A program made the position numbers and the translations under genes. Shown piece by piece: positions 8,211 to 15,350 of a stretch of DNA of 15,716 bases (its first letter is position 1; every line of letters starts with the position of its first letter). Source of the stretch: CAZMCH01 sp964564735 (GTDB lineage Bacteria > Poribacteria > DTPJ01); contig CAZMCH010000097.1 in NCBI GenBank assembly GCA_964564735.1, forward strand, positions 1-15,716, in the 5' to 3' direction. The notes under the pieces are model-generated. The model was not told where the DNA came from. It saw nothing but the letters and a program-made list of their open reading frames with translations, and did not search any database.

Positions 8211-9452
8211 CTATCTCAGCTCATCAGTATTTGAGCGAACTTTCTTTATCGCGTCAGCTATTAAATCCATTTCTTCTAGTTCACCAAGAAAGATAGGATG
8301 TGATATGCTTAGAGATTCTGTCCTAAAAATTCTTTCAGCTTCTGGGCAATTTACCTTTGTATAATCCAGTGATTTGCTAACTTTGATAGGATATGTATTG
8401 TTATTGGTTATTGACTGAAATAAAGGATTCCGATATACGGGCGCACCATGCGCACCAAGACCCATTGGAACGCCTTCAGCATTGATTGCTTGAAGAAACT
8501 TATCTCTTGATATTCCATCAAATTTATCTTGGTTAAATTTGAAATTCCAATAATAGATGCTCCATCTTGTAACTCGTGGATCACGTTCAAAAGCATCAAT
8601 GCCATCAATATCTTTCAATCTTTCAGCTAGATATGTGAAGTTTCGTTCACGAGTGGCAACTTGCTCATCAAAACGTGATAATTGGCACAAAAGCACAGCC
8701 GCTGTAAATTCAGGCATTCGGAAATTTGATGTCATGGGGAGTCGTATATTTTTATCAGGTCTTTCTGTCCATCGTCCCATATCCATATAGGCATACATAT
8801 TTGCTCTTAAATCTTCATGATTTGTAAGTACAATACCTCCTTCGCCACCTGCGATTGATTTTCCTGCCATTAGGCTGAACGCACCGAGATGACCAATTGC
8901 CCCTATTTTCGTTCCCTTCCATTCAGAGCCGTGTGCATGAGCGCAATCCTCTATGACCTTTATATTATGTTTTTTGGCAACCGACATTATTGCATCCATA
9001 TCAGCAGGATAACCACCATTATGAACTACAATTGCTGCCTTTGTATCCTTCGTTATTGCTGATTCCATTGCTTTTGCATCCATGTTATAGGAATTTGGAT
9101 CAACGTCAACAAATACAGGTATTGCGTTTAACATCAAAATACAGGTTGCAGATGCAAAGAAGGTTAATGCAGGAGTAAGCACCTCATCTTCGGACTCGAC
9201 ATTTGCACCTTTAAGGGCATTTAATAGCGATTGCGTTCCTGAACTTGTTGCTATACCATATTTTGCATCATGGTAGCTTGCAAAGGCATTCTCAAACTCC
9301 CATACTTTTGAACCTTCACCACCACCCCACCATCTACCGCTATTTAAAGTTTCCAGAAGGGCTTTTTCTTCTTTTTCGTCCCATATTGGCCATCTTTTTC
9401 CTAATGGGCGGTTAATTGCCTTTTCACCACCGGTGATAGCTAGTTTTGACAT
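8211..9452 (-). CDS. DegT/DnrJ/EryC1/StrS-family PLP-dependent aminotransferase
   Basis: This 413-residue fold-type I PLP enzyme belongs to the sugar/cyclitol aminotransferase family, which aminates keto-sugars or keto-cyclitols for antibiotics, lipopolysaccharide and similar products. The cofactor-anchoring region SSGTQSLLNAL (70-80), Asp169 in IEDCAHAHG, and the likely Schiff-base Lys198 in FSLMAGKSIAGGEGG are all present. The N-terminal AITGGEKAI and GRWWGGGEGSKVWEFE segments are typical of cyclitol-type relatives (scyllo-inosose aminotransferase-like). An ideal SD (AAGGAGGT) lies 6 bases before the ATG. The gene appears to stand alone: candidate promoters precede both it and the downstream fusA. 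No sugar-nucleotide or cyclitol genes are adjacent, so the substrate is unknown. Confidence 0.93.
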   Translation of the reverse strand: MSKLAITGGEKAINRPLGKRWPIWDEKEEKALLETLNSGRWWGGGEGSKVWEFENAFASYHDAKYGIATSSGTQSLLNALKGANVESEDEVLTPALTFFASATCILMLNAIPVFVDVDPNSYNMDAKAMESAITKDTKAAIVVHNGGYPADMDAIMSVAKKHNIKVIEDCAHAHGSEWKGTKIGAIGHLGAFSLMAGKSIAGGEGGIVLTNHEDLRANMYAYMDMGRWTERPDKNIRLPMTSNFRMPEFTAAVLLCQLSRFDEQVATRERNFTYLAERLKDIDGIDAFERDPRVTRWSIYYWNFKFNQDKFDGISRDKFLQAINAEGVPMGLGAHGAPVYRNPLFQSITNNNTYPIKVSKSLDYTKVNCPEAERIFRTESLSISHPIFLGELEEMDLIADAIKKVRSNTDELR

Positions 9453-9503
9453 TTATTACCTCCTTAGCATCTCTAATAATGAATCACTATTTATATACAT
9501 GAC

Positions 9504-9532
9504 ATCTTAAATTAATGAAAATAGAATGTAAA
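9504..9532 (-). promoter_or_regulatory. candidate promoter for the DegT-type aminotransferase
   Basis: On the minus strand TTTACA (9532-9527) is followed after 17 bases by TAAGAT (9509-9504), in the 126-base gap between mogA and the aminotransferase. The predicted start near 9497 leaves a leader of about 45 bases. In an AT-rich gap this match could be chance. A weak 6-bp hairpin (9549-9563) lies upstream but has no T-run, so no convincing mogA terminator was seen. Confidence 0.4.
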
Positions 9533-9578
9533 ATAAGCAAATTAGACAGATTCCCCTGAAATCGTTTTATATATGCTT

Positions 9579-10073
9579 TTATCCTCTCATAATTTCAACA
9601 GCGTGTGGTAATGCAGAAAGTATAACGGAAAGATTCTCTTTTACAGCCTTGGGGCTACCGGGAAGATTTATAATAAGAGTCTTATTTCTTATACCTGAAA
9701 CTGCACGAGATAATAAACCATGTGGAGTTATTTTTATGCTTTCAGCACGCATTGCCTCCTCAATTCCCGGAACTCGCTTATCTATAATTTCAAGAGTTGC
9801 CTCTGGTGTTACATCTCTCGGCGCAAGTCCTGTTCCACCTGTGCTGATAATAAGATCAACATGCACTATATCAGATAATTCCTTCATAGTATCAGTAATA
9901 ATATCCTTTTCATCGGGTATAATCCGATATTCCTTGATTTCTGCATTTATTGTTTCCAGAATTTCCCTAATTACAGGTCCGCTTGTATCTGGTCGTTCTC
10001 CTCGTGATGAACGATCACTTATCGTTATTATTCCTGCTGTTATCTTAATGTCCTTCGGCTGTCCATGTTCCAC
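9579..10073 (-). CDS. mogA: MogA/MoaB-family molybdopterin adenylyltransferase
   Basis: The 164-residue cytosolic enzyme is predicted to activate molybdopterin by adenylylation before molybdate insertion. The family signatures are clear: GIITISDRSSRG (14-25), DTSGP (29-33), STGGTGLAPRDVTPEA (77-92) with the catalytic-type Asp87, and the nucleotide-binding LPGSPKA (137-143). The start is taken as the GTG at 10073, which follows GAGGTG by 6 bases; an in-frame TTG at 10094 lacks such a site. The gene overlaps moaC by 29 bases, and its SD and start are embedded in the codons for moaC's conserved C-terminal RGGKSG. Tight translational coupling to moaC is therefore likely. MoaB-type and MogA-type members cannot be told apart with certainty by eye. 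Confidence 0.92.
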   Translation of the reverse strand: MEHGQPKDIKITAGIITISDRSSRGERPDTSGPVIREILETINAEIKEYRIIPDEKDIITDTMKELSDIVHVDLIISTGGTGLAPRDVTPEATLEIIDKRVPGIEEAMRAESIKITPHGLLSRAVSGIRNKTLIINLPGSPKAVKENLSVILSALPHAVEIMRG

Positions 10074-10536
10074 TTTTGCCACCTCGTTTTTCAAGCAATC
10101 TTATATCCGATATTCTCATGCCTTTATCAATCGCTTTGCACATATCGTATATTGCAAGTGCAGATACACTAACCGCTGTTAATGCTTCCATTTCTACACC
10201 TGTCTTTCCTGATGATATGACTTCTGCCATTATCGTTACCCCTGATAGATCATCATCTCGGAAACTCACAAAATCAACCTTAACGCTTGTTATGAGAATA
10301 TTATGGCATAATGGGATAAGTTCTGATGTCCGTTTTGCAGACATTATACCCGCTATGCGCGCAACAGCCAAAACATCACCCTTAGCGATCTCAGACGCCT
10401 CTATTCTATCAAGCGTTTCCGATTTCATATACACTTTGCCTTCAGCAATAGCTATACGGTGCGTATCAGCCTTTTCTGTAACATCAACCAGCTTTGCTTT
10501 GCCATATTGATCTATATGTGTTAATTCGTCCTTCAT
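10045..10536 (-). CDS. moaC: cyclic pyranopterin monophosphate synthase MoaC
   Basis: The 163-residue protein converts 3',8-cyclo-GTP, the MoaA product, to cyclic pyranopterin monophosphate. Its motifs are near-canonical: LVDVTEK (16-22), KGDVLAVARIAGIMSAK (52-68) with Lys52, LIPLCHN (73-79) with His78, GVEMEALTAVSVSALAIYD (113-131) with Glu115, Glu117 and Asp131, Lys134 in DMCK, and the terminal EKRGGKSG (149-156). These correspond to the substrate and catalytic residues known in the E. coli enzyme. The ATG overlaps the moaA stop as ATGA, with AAGGA about 8 bases upstream, a standard coupling arrangement. Confidence 0.97.
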   Translation of the reverse strand: MKDELTHIDQYGKAKLVDVTEKADTHRIAIAEGKVYMKSETLDRIEASEIAKGDVLAVARIAGIMSAKRTSELIPLCHNILITSVKVDFVSFRDDDLSGVTIMAEVISSGKTGVEMEALTAVSVSALAIYDMCKAIDKGMRISDIRLLEKRGGKSGTWTAEGH

Positions 10537-11510
10537 CCGCCTATCCTTGACATTGTGCGTCTTTTCTTTGCCGATTCATCATTGCACAAATGATGTGATT
10601 TAGGTTTTTGTTTCATTGCATTATTGATTATAGCTATTAGATCATCGTCAGATGCACCATTTCGCATTGGATTCTTGATATCAATCTCGGAATCGCCCAT
10701 CAAACAAGGCAATAGCCTACCATCCGCAGTAAGCCTAAGGCGATTACAATATGCGCAGAAACTATGCGAAAGTGGAGAAATGAATCCAATGCTACCTTTA
10801 TGACCTTCTATTGTATATTCTCTTGCAGGAACGCTTTTTTCATTTTTATTTGCCTCCAAAATGACATATTTTTCCTTAATTTGCTTTTTTATTCTATCAG
10901 ATGATATAAGTTTTTCATTATCCCATCCAATCTTATCAAACGGCATGAATTCTATGAATCTGACACATAGAGGCTTGTTTTTTGTCATTTCAACAAAATC
11001 CATAATCTCGTCATCATTTACACCTTTTACAACTACAACATTTATCTTAATCAGCTTAAACCCTATATCTATTGAGCTTTCTATGCCTTTAATCACATCA
11101 TCAAAAAGATCAAATCGTGATATTTGCTTAAATTTATCTTTATTCAAGGTATCAAGGCTTATATTAAGCCTTTGAAGCCCCGCTATTCTTAGTTCTTTCG
11201 CATATTTTGCTAGAAGAACACCATTTGTTGTTAGCGATAAATCTATATCATCACCAAGCCTTGCAATATCAGATATTAAGCTAGGAACTCCCTTACGCGC
11301 CAATGGCTCTCCGCCCGTTATACGAAACTTAGTAAAGCCCATTTTATAAGCAATTTGAACCAATTTTGTTATTTCTTCATATCTGAGGATATCCTCATGG
11401 TTTATTAAAGATATGCCTTCTGGAGGCATACAATACGTGCATCTAAGATTGCACCTGTCTGTTATAGATATTCGAAGATAATTTATCTTTCTTCCGAAAC
11501 TATCATTCAC
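10533..11510 (-). CDS. moaA: GTP 3',8-cyclase MoaA (radical SAM)
   Basis: The 325-residue radical SAM enzyme performs the first step of molybdenum cofactor synthesis, cyclising GTP. The SAM-binding [4Fe-4S] cluster cysteines are C20, C24 and C27 (CNLRCTYC). The second cluster cysteines are C252, C255 and C269 (FCAYC and LLPC). ITGGEP (64-69) is the SAM-contact motif. The C-terminus ends in the double glycine needed by MoaA (SRIGG). The start is a GTG with AAAGGA 8 bases upstream, overlapping the end of the UroD-like gene by 8 bases. Its order before moaC and mogA fits a dedicated cofactor operon. Confidence 0.97.
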   Translation of the reverse strand: MNDSFGRKINYLRISITDRCNLRCTYCMPPEGISLINHEDILRYEEITKLVQIAYKMGFTKFRITGGEPLARKGVPSLISDIARLGDDIDLSLTTNGVLLAKYAKELRIAGLQRLNISLDTLNKDKFKQISRFDLFDDVIKGIESSIDIGFKLIKINVVVVKGVNDDEIMDFVEMTKNKPLCVRFIEFMPFDKIGWDNEKLISSDRIKKQIKEKYVILEANKNEKSVPAREYTIEGHKGSIGFISPLSHSFCAYCNRLRLTADGRLLPCLMGDSEIDIKNPMRNGASDDDLIAIINNAMKQKPKSHHLCNDESAKKRRTMSRIGG

Positions 11511-12468
11511 TTACATATTCCTTTACTAATAGTATGTTTTCAGGTGGAGTTTCATAGGGCAAAGCACCTGTGCCTAATAATATATTTGGTCTTTCATCAG
11601 CAATATTGATTATCCTGTCAACTTCGCTGATGATCTCGTCTTTCGTTCCTTTGACGATTATAAACGGATTAGTATTGATTCGGACTTTGACATCTGTTCG
11701 TCTGCCGAATTTTGCCATAAATTTTGCTTGGTCTGTTTCAGCAGGGCAAATAATATAGCCTGTTCCTGTGCTTAAAATATCATCAAGTATCGGTTCCGTA
11801 TCTCCACCGATTATACAGGGGACAGGATGCCCTACAACTTCGCTAACTTGCTCAATGGCATATTTCAAAGCGGGTAACTCAACTTCATTGAAATACTTTG
11901 GCGAAAGCAACGGAGGAGCCGCTGCAGACTCAAAAAAGGCAACATCAAGTCCAGCATCTACAATAGCCCTACAAAAAGGAACTTGATTAATTGCAAGCTG
12001 TTTAAGAAAATTACATACTTTGTTAGGCATATAAGCGATACTTTCCAGCAAGTTTTCAAATCCCATCAGATTTATCGCTATTGAAAATGGACCGCTAACA
12101 GGTATTCTTACATCAGCATCAGGAAATTCTTTTGCCAAACGTTCCCCTGTTTCTATTACCATTTTGATTCTGCCATCTCTTAATGGATTAAATGCCTTTA
12201 TTTTCATTGCTTCATCTATCGATTTTATTATCGGCTTTGTAATGGCGGGGATACCATTTCCATCGGGATTATTGACAATACATCCATAGGCTTCTGCCTC
12301 AAGATTGTATATATCAACGCCAACAACTATAGGTGTATGATTATATAATTCATAGGCTTTGGCATGTCCTTTGAATAGTAAATTTGCATCTCTCGAAACT
12401 TCCCAAGGGCTTTTGTCAATAAGAAATGCGGAATGTTCATAAACAGATGGAGAAAATGCGATCTTCAT
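11503..12468 (-). CDS. uroporphyrinogen decarboxylase (UroD)-superfamily protein, not HemE
   Basis: This 321-residue protein has the overall signature of the UroD superfamily (PF01208), which includes HemE and corrinoid methyltransferases such as MtaA and CmuA. GPFSIA (126-131) and AGLDVAFFESAAAPPLLSP (172-190) match the superfamily. It lacks the N-terminal arginine-rich RPPVWxMRQAGR segment of HemE, so haem synthesis is unlikely. Where methyltransferases carry a zinc-binding HxCG, this protein reads PCIIGGDTEPILDD (217-230), so the usual His and Cys are not in register, although Cys218 is nearby. AAGGA lies 6 bases before the ATG, 10 bases after the HAD gene stop. It could be a demethylase/methyltransferase for a small substrate; the sequence does not settle this. 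Confidence 0.8.
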   Translation of the reverse strand: MKIAFSPSVYEHSAFLIDKSPWEVSRDANLLFKGHAKAYELYNHTPIVVGVDIYNLEAEAYGCIVNNPDGNGIPAITKPIIKSIDEAMKIKAFNPLRDGRIKMVIETGERLAKEFPDADVRIPVSGPFSIAINLMGFENLLESIAYMPNKVCNFLKQLAINQVPFCRAIVDAGLDVAFFESAAAPPLLSPKYFNEVELPALKYAIEQVSEVVGHPVPCIIGGDTEPILDDILSTGTGYIICPAETDQAKFMAKFGRRTDVKVRINTNPFIIVKGTKDEIISEVDRIINIADERPNILLGTGALPYETPPENILLVKEYVSE

Positions 12469-12478
12469 TATGAATCCT

Positions 12479-13549
12479 TTAACCCAAACGTCCTATACTT
12501 TCGCCTCTTATGGTTTTGCGGAAATTTTCGCTTTTTGATATAAGATCGTTGATGTTTGTTTCATTTATAAGACATAAATCTATTTCTTTAACAGAGAATC
12601 TCGGTATAATCTTTTGTATATCGCCTTCAAATTCATGTTTTAGCTTATCCCAATCCATTGCTAATTCTTTAATAGCATCTGTTCCATATTCGTTAAATCT
12701 ATAAGCAAGACCAGCCAATATCAAGGCATTTGGCGACATACACGCAATATCAGATGATTGAATTGCATAGCGATTGCCATTGAAAGATATAGATATTCCA
12801 CCTGATTTACTTGTGAGTTTCATGGCTTCTGTGTCTGTGATACTATCGCCAACATACATAACTTTAGATAACTCCAATCCAGTTATTTTACAGCTTTCCT
12901 TTATGGCATTTGCCTTTTCAAAACCGCCAACAGGATTAATATCCACAAGCATTTTTCCAGAAACCATCTGCGATAACTCGTTCCAGAATATTTGATCTAG
13001 TCTTTCGACGCATTTTATCGTTTCGTCATTAAGATCGCTTCTAGATTTGGCAGAGCTAGATATTTCAATATCAGGCAAAGCAAGAATCTCATTATATAAT
13101 TCTTTTAAATAAGATACCTCCGATTTTGGCAATATATAATTATCAATGCTTAATTCAGTGCAAAATGTTTTATCAACAGGAAAATTGATAGCATTACATA
13201 AAGCGTTTATGTATGGACAATAGCTTGTGCTGATAATAAACGCAGGCATTATTTTGTCTATAAATTGCAGGGCAAAATCAGCTTCTGGGACAATTAATAT
13301 GTTCTTTGATGAGAAATTGATTATATCTGCTTCTGTAATATCATAAGCCTTGAAAAAAGGTAAAATCAGCTTTAGAGTATCACCAGCTTTGTAACCTTTT
13401 TTTTGGTCTATATCTGCCAAAATGTCATCATATTTGCTGATTTTAGAAAAGAATTTATCGCCTTGTGGCATAAATCTTTGTGCTAGTTCAAATGCGTTAT
13501 CATTCTTTGATATAGGTCCTTCGCAATCAGTATTAAAAAGCCTTGTCAT
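12479..13549 (-). CDS. HAD-superfamily phosphohydrolase, COG4030/EhaR-like
   Basis: The 356-residue protein resembles COG4030, HAD-type predicted phosphohydrolases annotated in methanogens as energy-converting hydrogenase A subunit R; this family name is from memory. HAD motif I is FNTDCEGPI (Asp8, with Glu10 in place of the usual second Asp), followed by the family-like KNDNAFEL. ISTSY (106-110) fits motif II, Lys212 in FEKANA is a motif III candidate, and GDSITD (234-239) is motif IV. The ATG at 13549 is chosen because GGAG lies 10 bases upstream and a strong promoter starts transcription near 13580. That is downstream of the only longer alternative, a TTG at 13654. It leads the operon with the UroD-like and moaA-moaC-mogA genes. 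The substrate is unknown. Confidence 0.8.
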   Translation of the reverse strand: MTRLFNTDCEGPISKNDNAFELAQRFMPQGDKFFSKISKYDDILADIDQKKGYKAGDTLKLILPFFKAYDITEADIINFSSKNILIVPEADFALQFIDKIMPAFIISTSYCPYINALCNAINFPVDKTFCTELSIDNYILPKSEVSYLKELYNEILALPDIEISSSAKSRSDLNDETIKCVERLDQIFWNELSQMVSGKMLVDINPVGGFEKANAIKESCKITGLELSKVMYVGDSITDTEAMKLTSKSGGISISFNGNRYAIQSSDIACMSPNALILAGLAYRFNEYGTDAIKELAMDWDKLKHEFEGDIQKIIPRFSVKEIDLCLINETNINDLISKSENFRKTIRGESIGRLG

Positions 13550-13586
13550 TCTATAAAAACTCCATTGTTTAAGTGTATTATTTAGC

Positions 13587-13614
13587 TTTATATTTATTCT
13601 ATCATAGTAGTCAA
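13587..13614 (-). promoter_or_regulatory. promoter of the HAD-UroD-moaA-moaC-mogA operon
   Basis: On the minus strand TTGACT (13614-13609) is followed after 16 bases by TATAAA (13592-13587). Transcription would begin near 13580, about 31 bases before the ATG at 13549. The match is strong and it also decides the start codon, because the upstream TTG at 13654 would not be transcribed from it. Confidence 0.6.
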
Positions 13615-13750
13615 TATCATGCAAGTCATCAAGCAAAAAGAGATAACTTACCAAATATGGATAGACGTATGCAATAGTAGAGAATTACTGCAAGAGATGG
13701 AATATTGAGACAGTCATCAATGCTTTTGATAGCAGAGATAATCATCACAC

Positions 13751-13796
13751 TCAAAATGACAGCGAAATGTCACCCTGAACGTAGTGAAGGGTCTTC
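13751..13796. repeat. dispersed intergenic repeat copy (TGTCACCCTGA-type)
   Basis: The core TGTCACCCTGAACGTAG continues through TGAAGGGTCTT (13768-13795). It closely resembles the GACCCTTC...TCAGGGTGACA elements scattered through intergenic DNA of many bacteria (recognised from memory). ACCCT (13772-13776) and AGGGT (13788-13792) form an inverted repeat. To the left, TCAAAATGACA (13751-13761) is a partial reverse copy of the element's start, joined through GCGAAA, so TGACA and TGTCA can pair. This gives a head-to-head arrangement typical of such elements. Confidence 0.55.
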
Positions 13797-13849
13797 TTGA
13801 ATTAATACAAAAAATATAATTTCCTATACAACAAGCTCCAAAAAACTTG

Positions 13850-13878
13850 TTTACACAGCATAGATAATCCATTATAAT
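13850..13878 (+). promoter_or_regulatory. strong sigma70 promoter for the MFS transporter
   Basis: TTTACA (13850-13855) is followed after exactly 17 bases by a perfect TATAAT (13873-13878). Transcription should start near 13885, giving a leader of about 42 bases. GGAGGT (13911-13916) lies 10 bases before the ATG at 13927. No operator palindrome or regulator gene was seen next to it. Confidence 0.7.
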
Positions 13879-13926
13879 ACATTTTTATTATAGTCAACGT
13901 AAGAAAAATTGGAGGTCTCTTAACTA

Positions 13927-15318
13927 ATGCAACAGAACTATGAAAATACTTCTATAAGAATATCTGCGCTAATAATCACGACATTGGCATCTTTTCTCCT
14001 GCCTTTTATGATTTCATCTGTAAATATAGCTTTGCCAGCTATAGCCAATGATTTTAATATGAGTGCAATTACTATGGGATGGGTTGTAACATCATATATA
14101 CTTTCTGCGGCGGTTTTTCTTGTCCCATTTGGAAGGATAGCTGATATATATGGAAGAAAGAGAATATTTGTTGCTGGAATGTTGGTTTATACTCTTGCAT
14201 CGTTTCTTTTAACAATCTCAAATTCTTCTATAATGCTCATTATATCAAGGATTTTACAGGGATTGGGTGGATCAATGAATTATGGAACAGCGGTAGCAAT
14301 CCTGACATCAATTTATCCACCAAATCAAAGAGGCAAGGTTCTTGGGATCAATGTTTCCGCCGTCTATTTAGGTCTTTCTGTAGGTCCAACAATAGGGGGA
14401 ATATTGACACAGGCTTTTGGGTGGAGAAGCATATTTGCTATTAATGTCCCTATTGGGCTTGCAATATCAATAGCATCAATTTTTATCCTAAAAGGTGAAT
14501 GGGCTGGCGCAAAGGGAGAAAAATTTGATTTGGCGGGATCAATAATCTTTGCAGGGATGTTAGTTGCACTGATGCATGGATTTTCCAGAATTACAACAAC
14601 AGCGGGTATATTGGAAACATCCATAGGGATTGTTTTATTCGTAATATTTGTGCTATGGGAGAGTAAATCAAAATATCCGATCCTTGATGTCAAACTTTTT
14701 AAGGGTAATAAAACATTTACATTATCAAATCTTGCTGCATTGATAAATTATAGTGCAACATGGGCTGTTACATTTCTTTTAAGTCTTTATTTACAATATA
14801 TAAAGGTTCTTAGTCCAAGAGATGCTGGACTTGTTCTTTTGGCTCAACCGATAGTACAGGCAGTATTATCACCATTTAGCGGTAGAATGTCTGATCATAT
14901 TGAACCACGTATAGTCGCATCGATAGGCATGGGCGCAACTGCATTTGGTCTTATTTTATTTTCATTCATAGATTCGGGAACTTCGATATATTATTTAATT
15001 ATTCTTTTGGTTATTTCTGGATTTGGATTTGCTCTATTTTCTGCACCGAATATGAGTGCAATAATGGGTTCGGTAGAAAAAAAATATTATGGAGTAGCTA
15101 GTGGTATGGTTGGCACAATGCGTATGACAGGTCAAATGATGAGCATGGGTATTGTTATGTTGATATTTACATTATATATCGGTGGAGCAAAAATTACACC
15201 TGAAAATTATGATCAATTTCTTTTGAGTGCAAAAATGGCATTTAAGGTCTTTTCGATCCTTTGTATATTTGGTATGCTTGCATCACTCAGTAGAGGAAAA
15301 ATCAGGCAGGAGAATTAA
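13927..15318 (+). CDS. MFS efflux transporter, DHA2 (EmrB/QacA-like) family
   Basis: The 463-residue inner-membrane proton antiporter is of the 14-helix drug/H+ antiporter (DHA2) type. Visible signatures are SVNIALPAIANDF (31-43) at the end of helix 1, motif A FGRIADIYGRKRIFVAG (68-84), the segment RILQGLGGSMNYG (108-120), and antiporter motif C LGLSVGPTIGG (148-158), followed by FGWRSIFAINVPIG (164-177). The helix 1 acidic residue common in many DHA2 pumps is not evident (FLLPFMISSVN). Substrates cannot be read from sequence; drugs, bile salts or metabolites are all possible. The gene has its own strong promoter and a hairpin after the stop, so it is probably monocistronic. It is divergent from the molybdenum cofactor operon and convergent with the selenoprotein gene. 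Confidence 0.92.
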   Translation: MQQNYENTSIRISALIITTLASFLLPFMISSVNIALPAIANDFNMSAITMGWVVTSYILSAAVFLVPFGRIADIYGRKRIFVAGMLVYTLASFLLTISNSSIMLIISRILQGLGGSMNYGTAVAILTSIYPPNQRGKVLGINVSAVYLGLSVGPTIGGILTQAFGWRSIFAINVPIGLAISIASIFILKGEWAGAKGEKFDLAGSIIFAGMLVALMHGFSRITTTAGILETSIGIVLFVIFVLWESKSKYPILDVKLFKGNKTFTLSNLAALINYSATWAVTFLLSLYLQYIKVLSPRDAGLVLLAQPIVQAVLSPFSGRMSDHIEPRIVASIGMGATAFGLILFSFIDSGTSIYYLIILLVISGFGFALFSAPNMSAIMGSVEKKYYGVASGMVGTMRMTGQMMSMGIVMLIFTLYIGGAKITPENYDQFLLSAKMAFKVFSILCIFGMLASLSRGKIRQEN

Positions 15319-15322
15319 TTCA

Positions 15323-15342
15323 GGGCATCTGTTGAGATGCCC
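15323..15342 (+). terminator. hairpin terminator after the MFS gene, between convergent genes
   Basis: GGGCATCT (15323-15330) pairs perfectly with AGATGCCC (15335-15342) across a GTTG loop, 4 bases after the MFS stop. A T-rich tract (TATTTTTTATT) follows 9-10 bases later rather than immediately, so its efficiency as an intrinsic terminator is uncertain. It also sits just downstream of the convergent selenoprotein gene and could insulate both transcripts. Confidence 0.65.
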
Positions 15343-15350
15343 CATCTAAT

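Larger units (their letters stand above)
13550..13926. other. divergent intergenic region
   Basis: This 377-base stretch separates the leftward HAD operon from the rightward MFS gene. It contains the leftward promoter (13587-13614), a dispersed-repeat-like element (13751-13796) and the rightward promoter (13850-13878). The segment 13655-13750 shows no recognisable gene, hairpin or motif. The TTG-initiated extension that would fill 13550-13654 with coding sequence is rejected on SD and promoter grounds. Confidence 0.6.

Noticed and set aside
9549..9563. Small hairpin after mogA as an operon terminator
   Set aside because: It has six pairs including one G-U and no T-tract on the mogA strand. 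The evidence is too weak to call a terminator.
9649..10182. Long open frame on the + strand opposite mogA and moaC
   Set aside because: It is antisense to two highly conserved enzymes and its translation matches no recognisable family. The same holds for the + strand frame at 10076-10510.
11503..12468. hemE (uroporphyrinogen decarboxylase proper)
   Set aside because: The N-terminal substrate-binding arginine segment is missing and no haem genes are adjacent.
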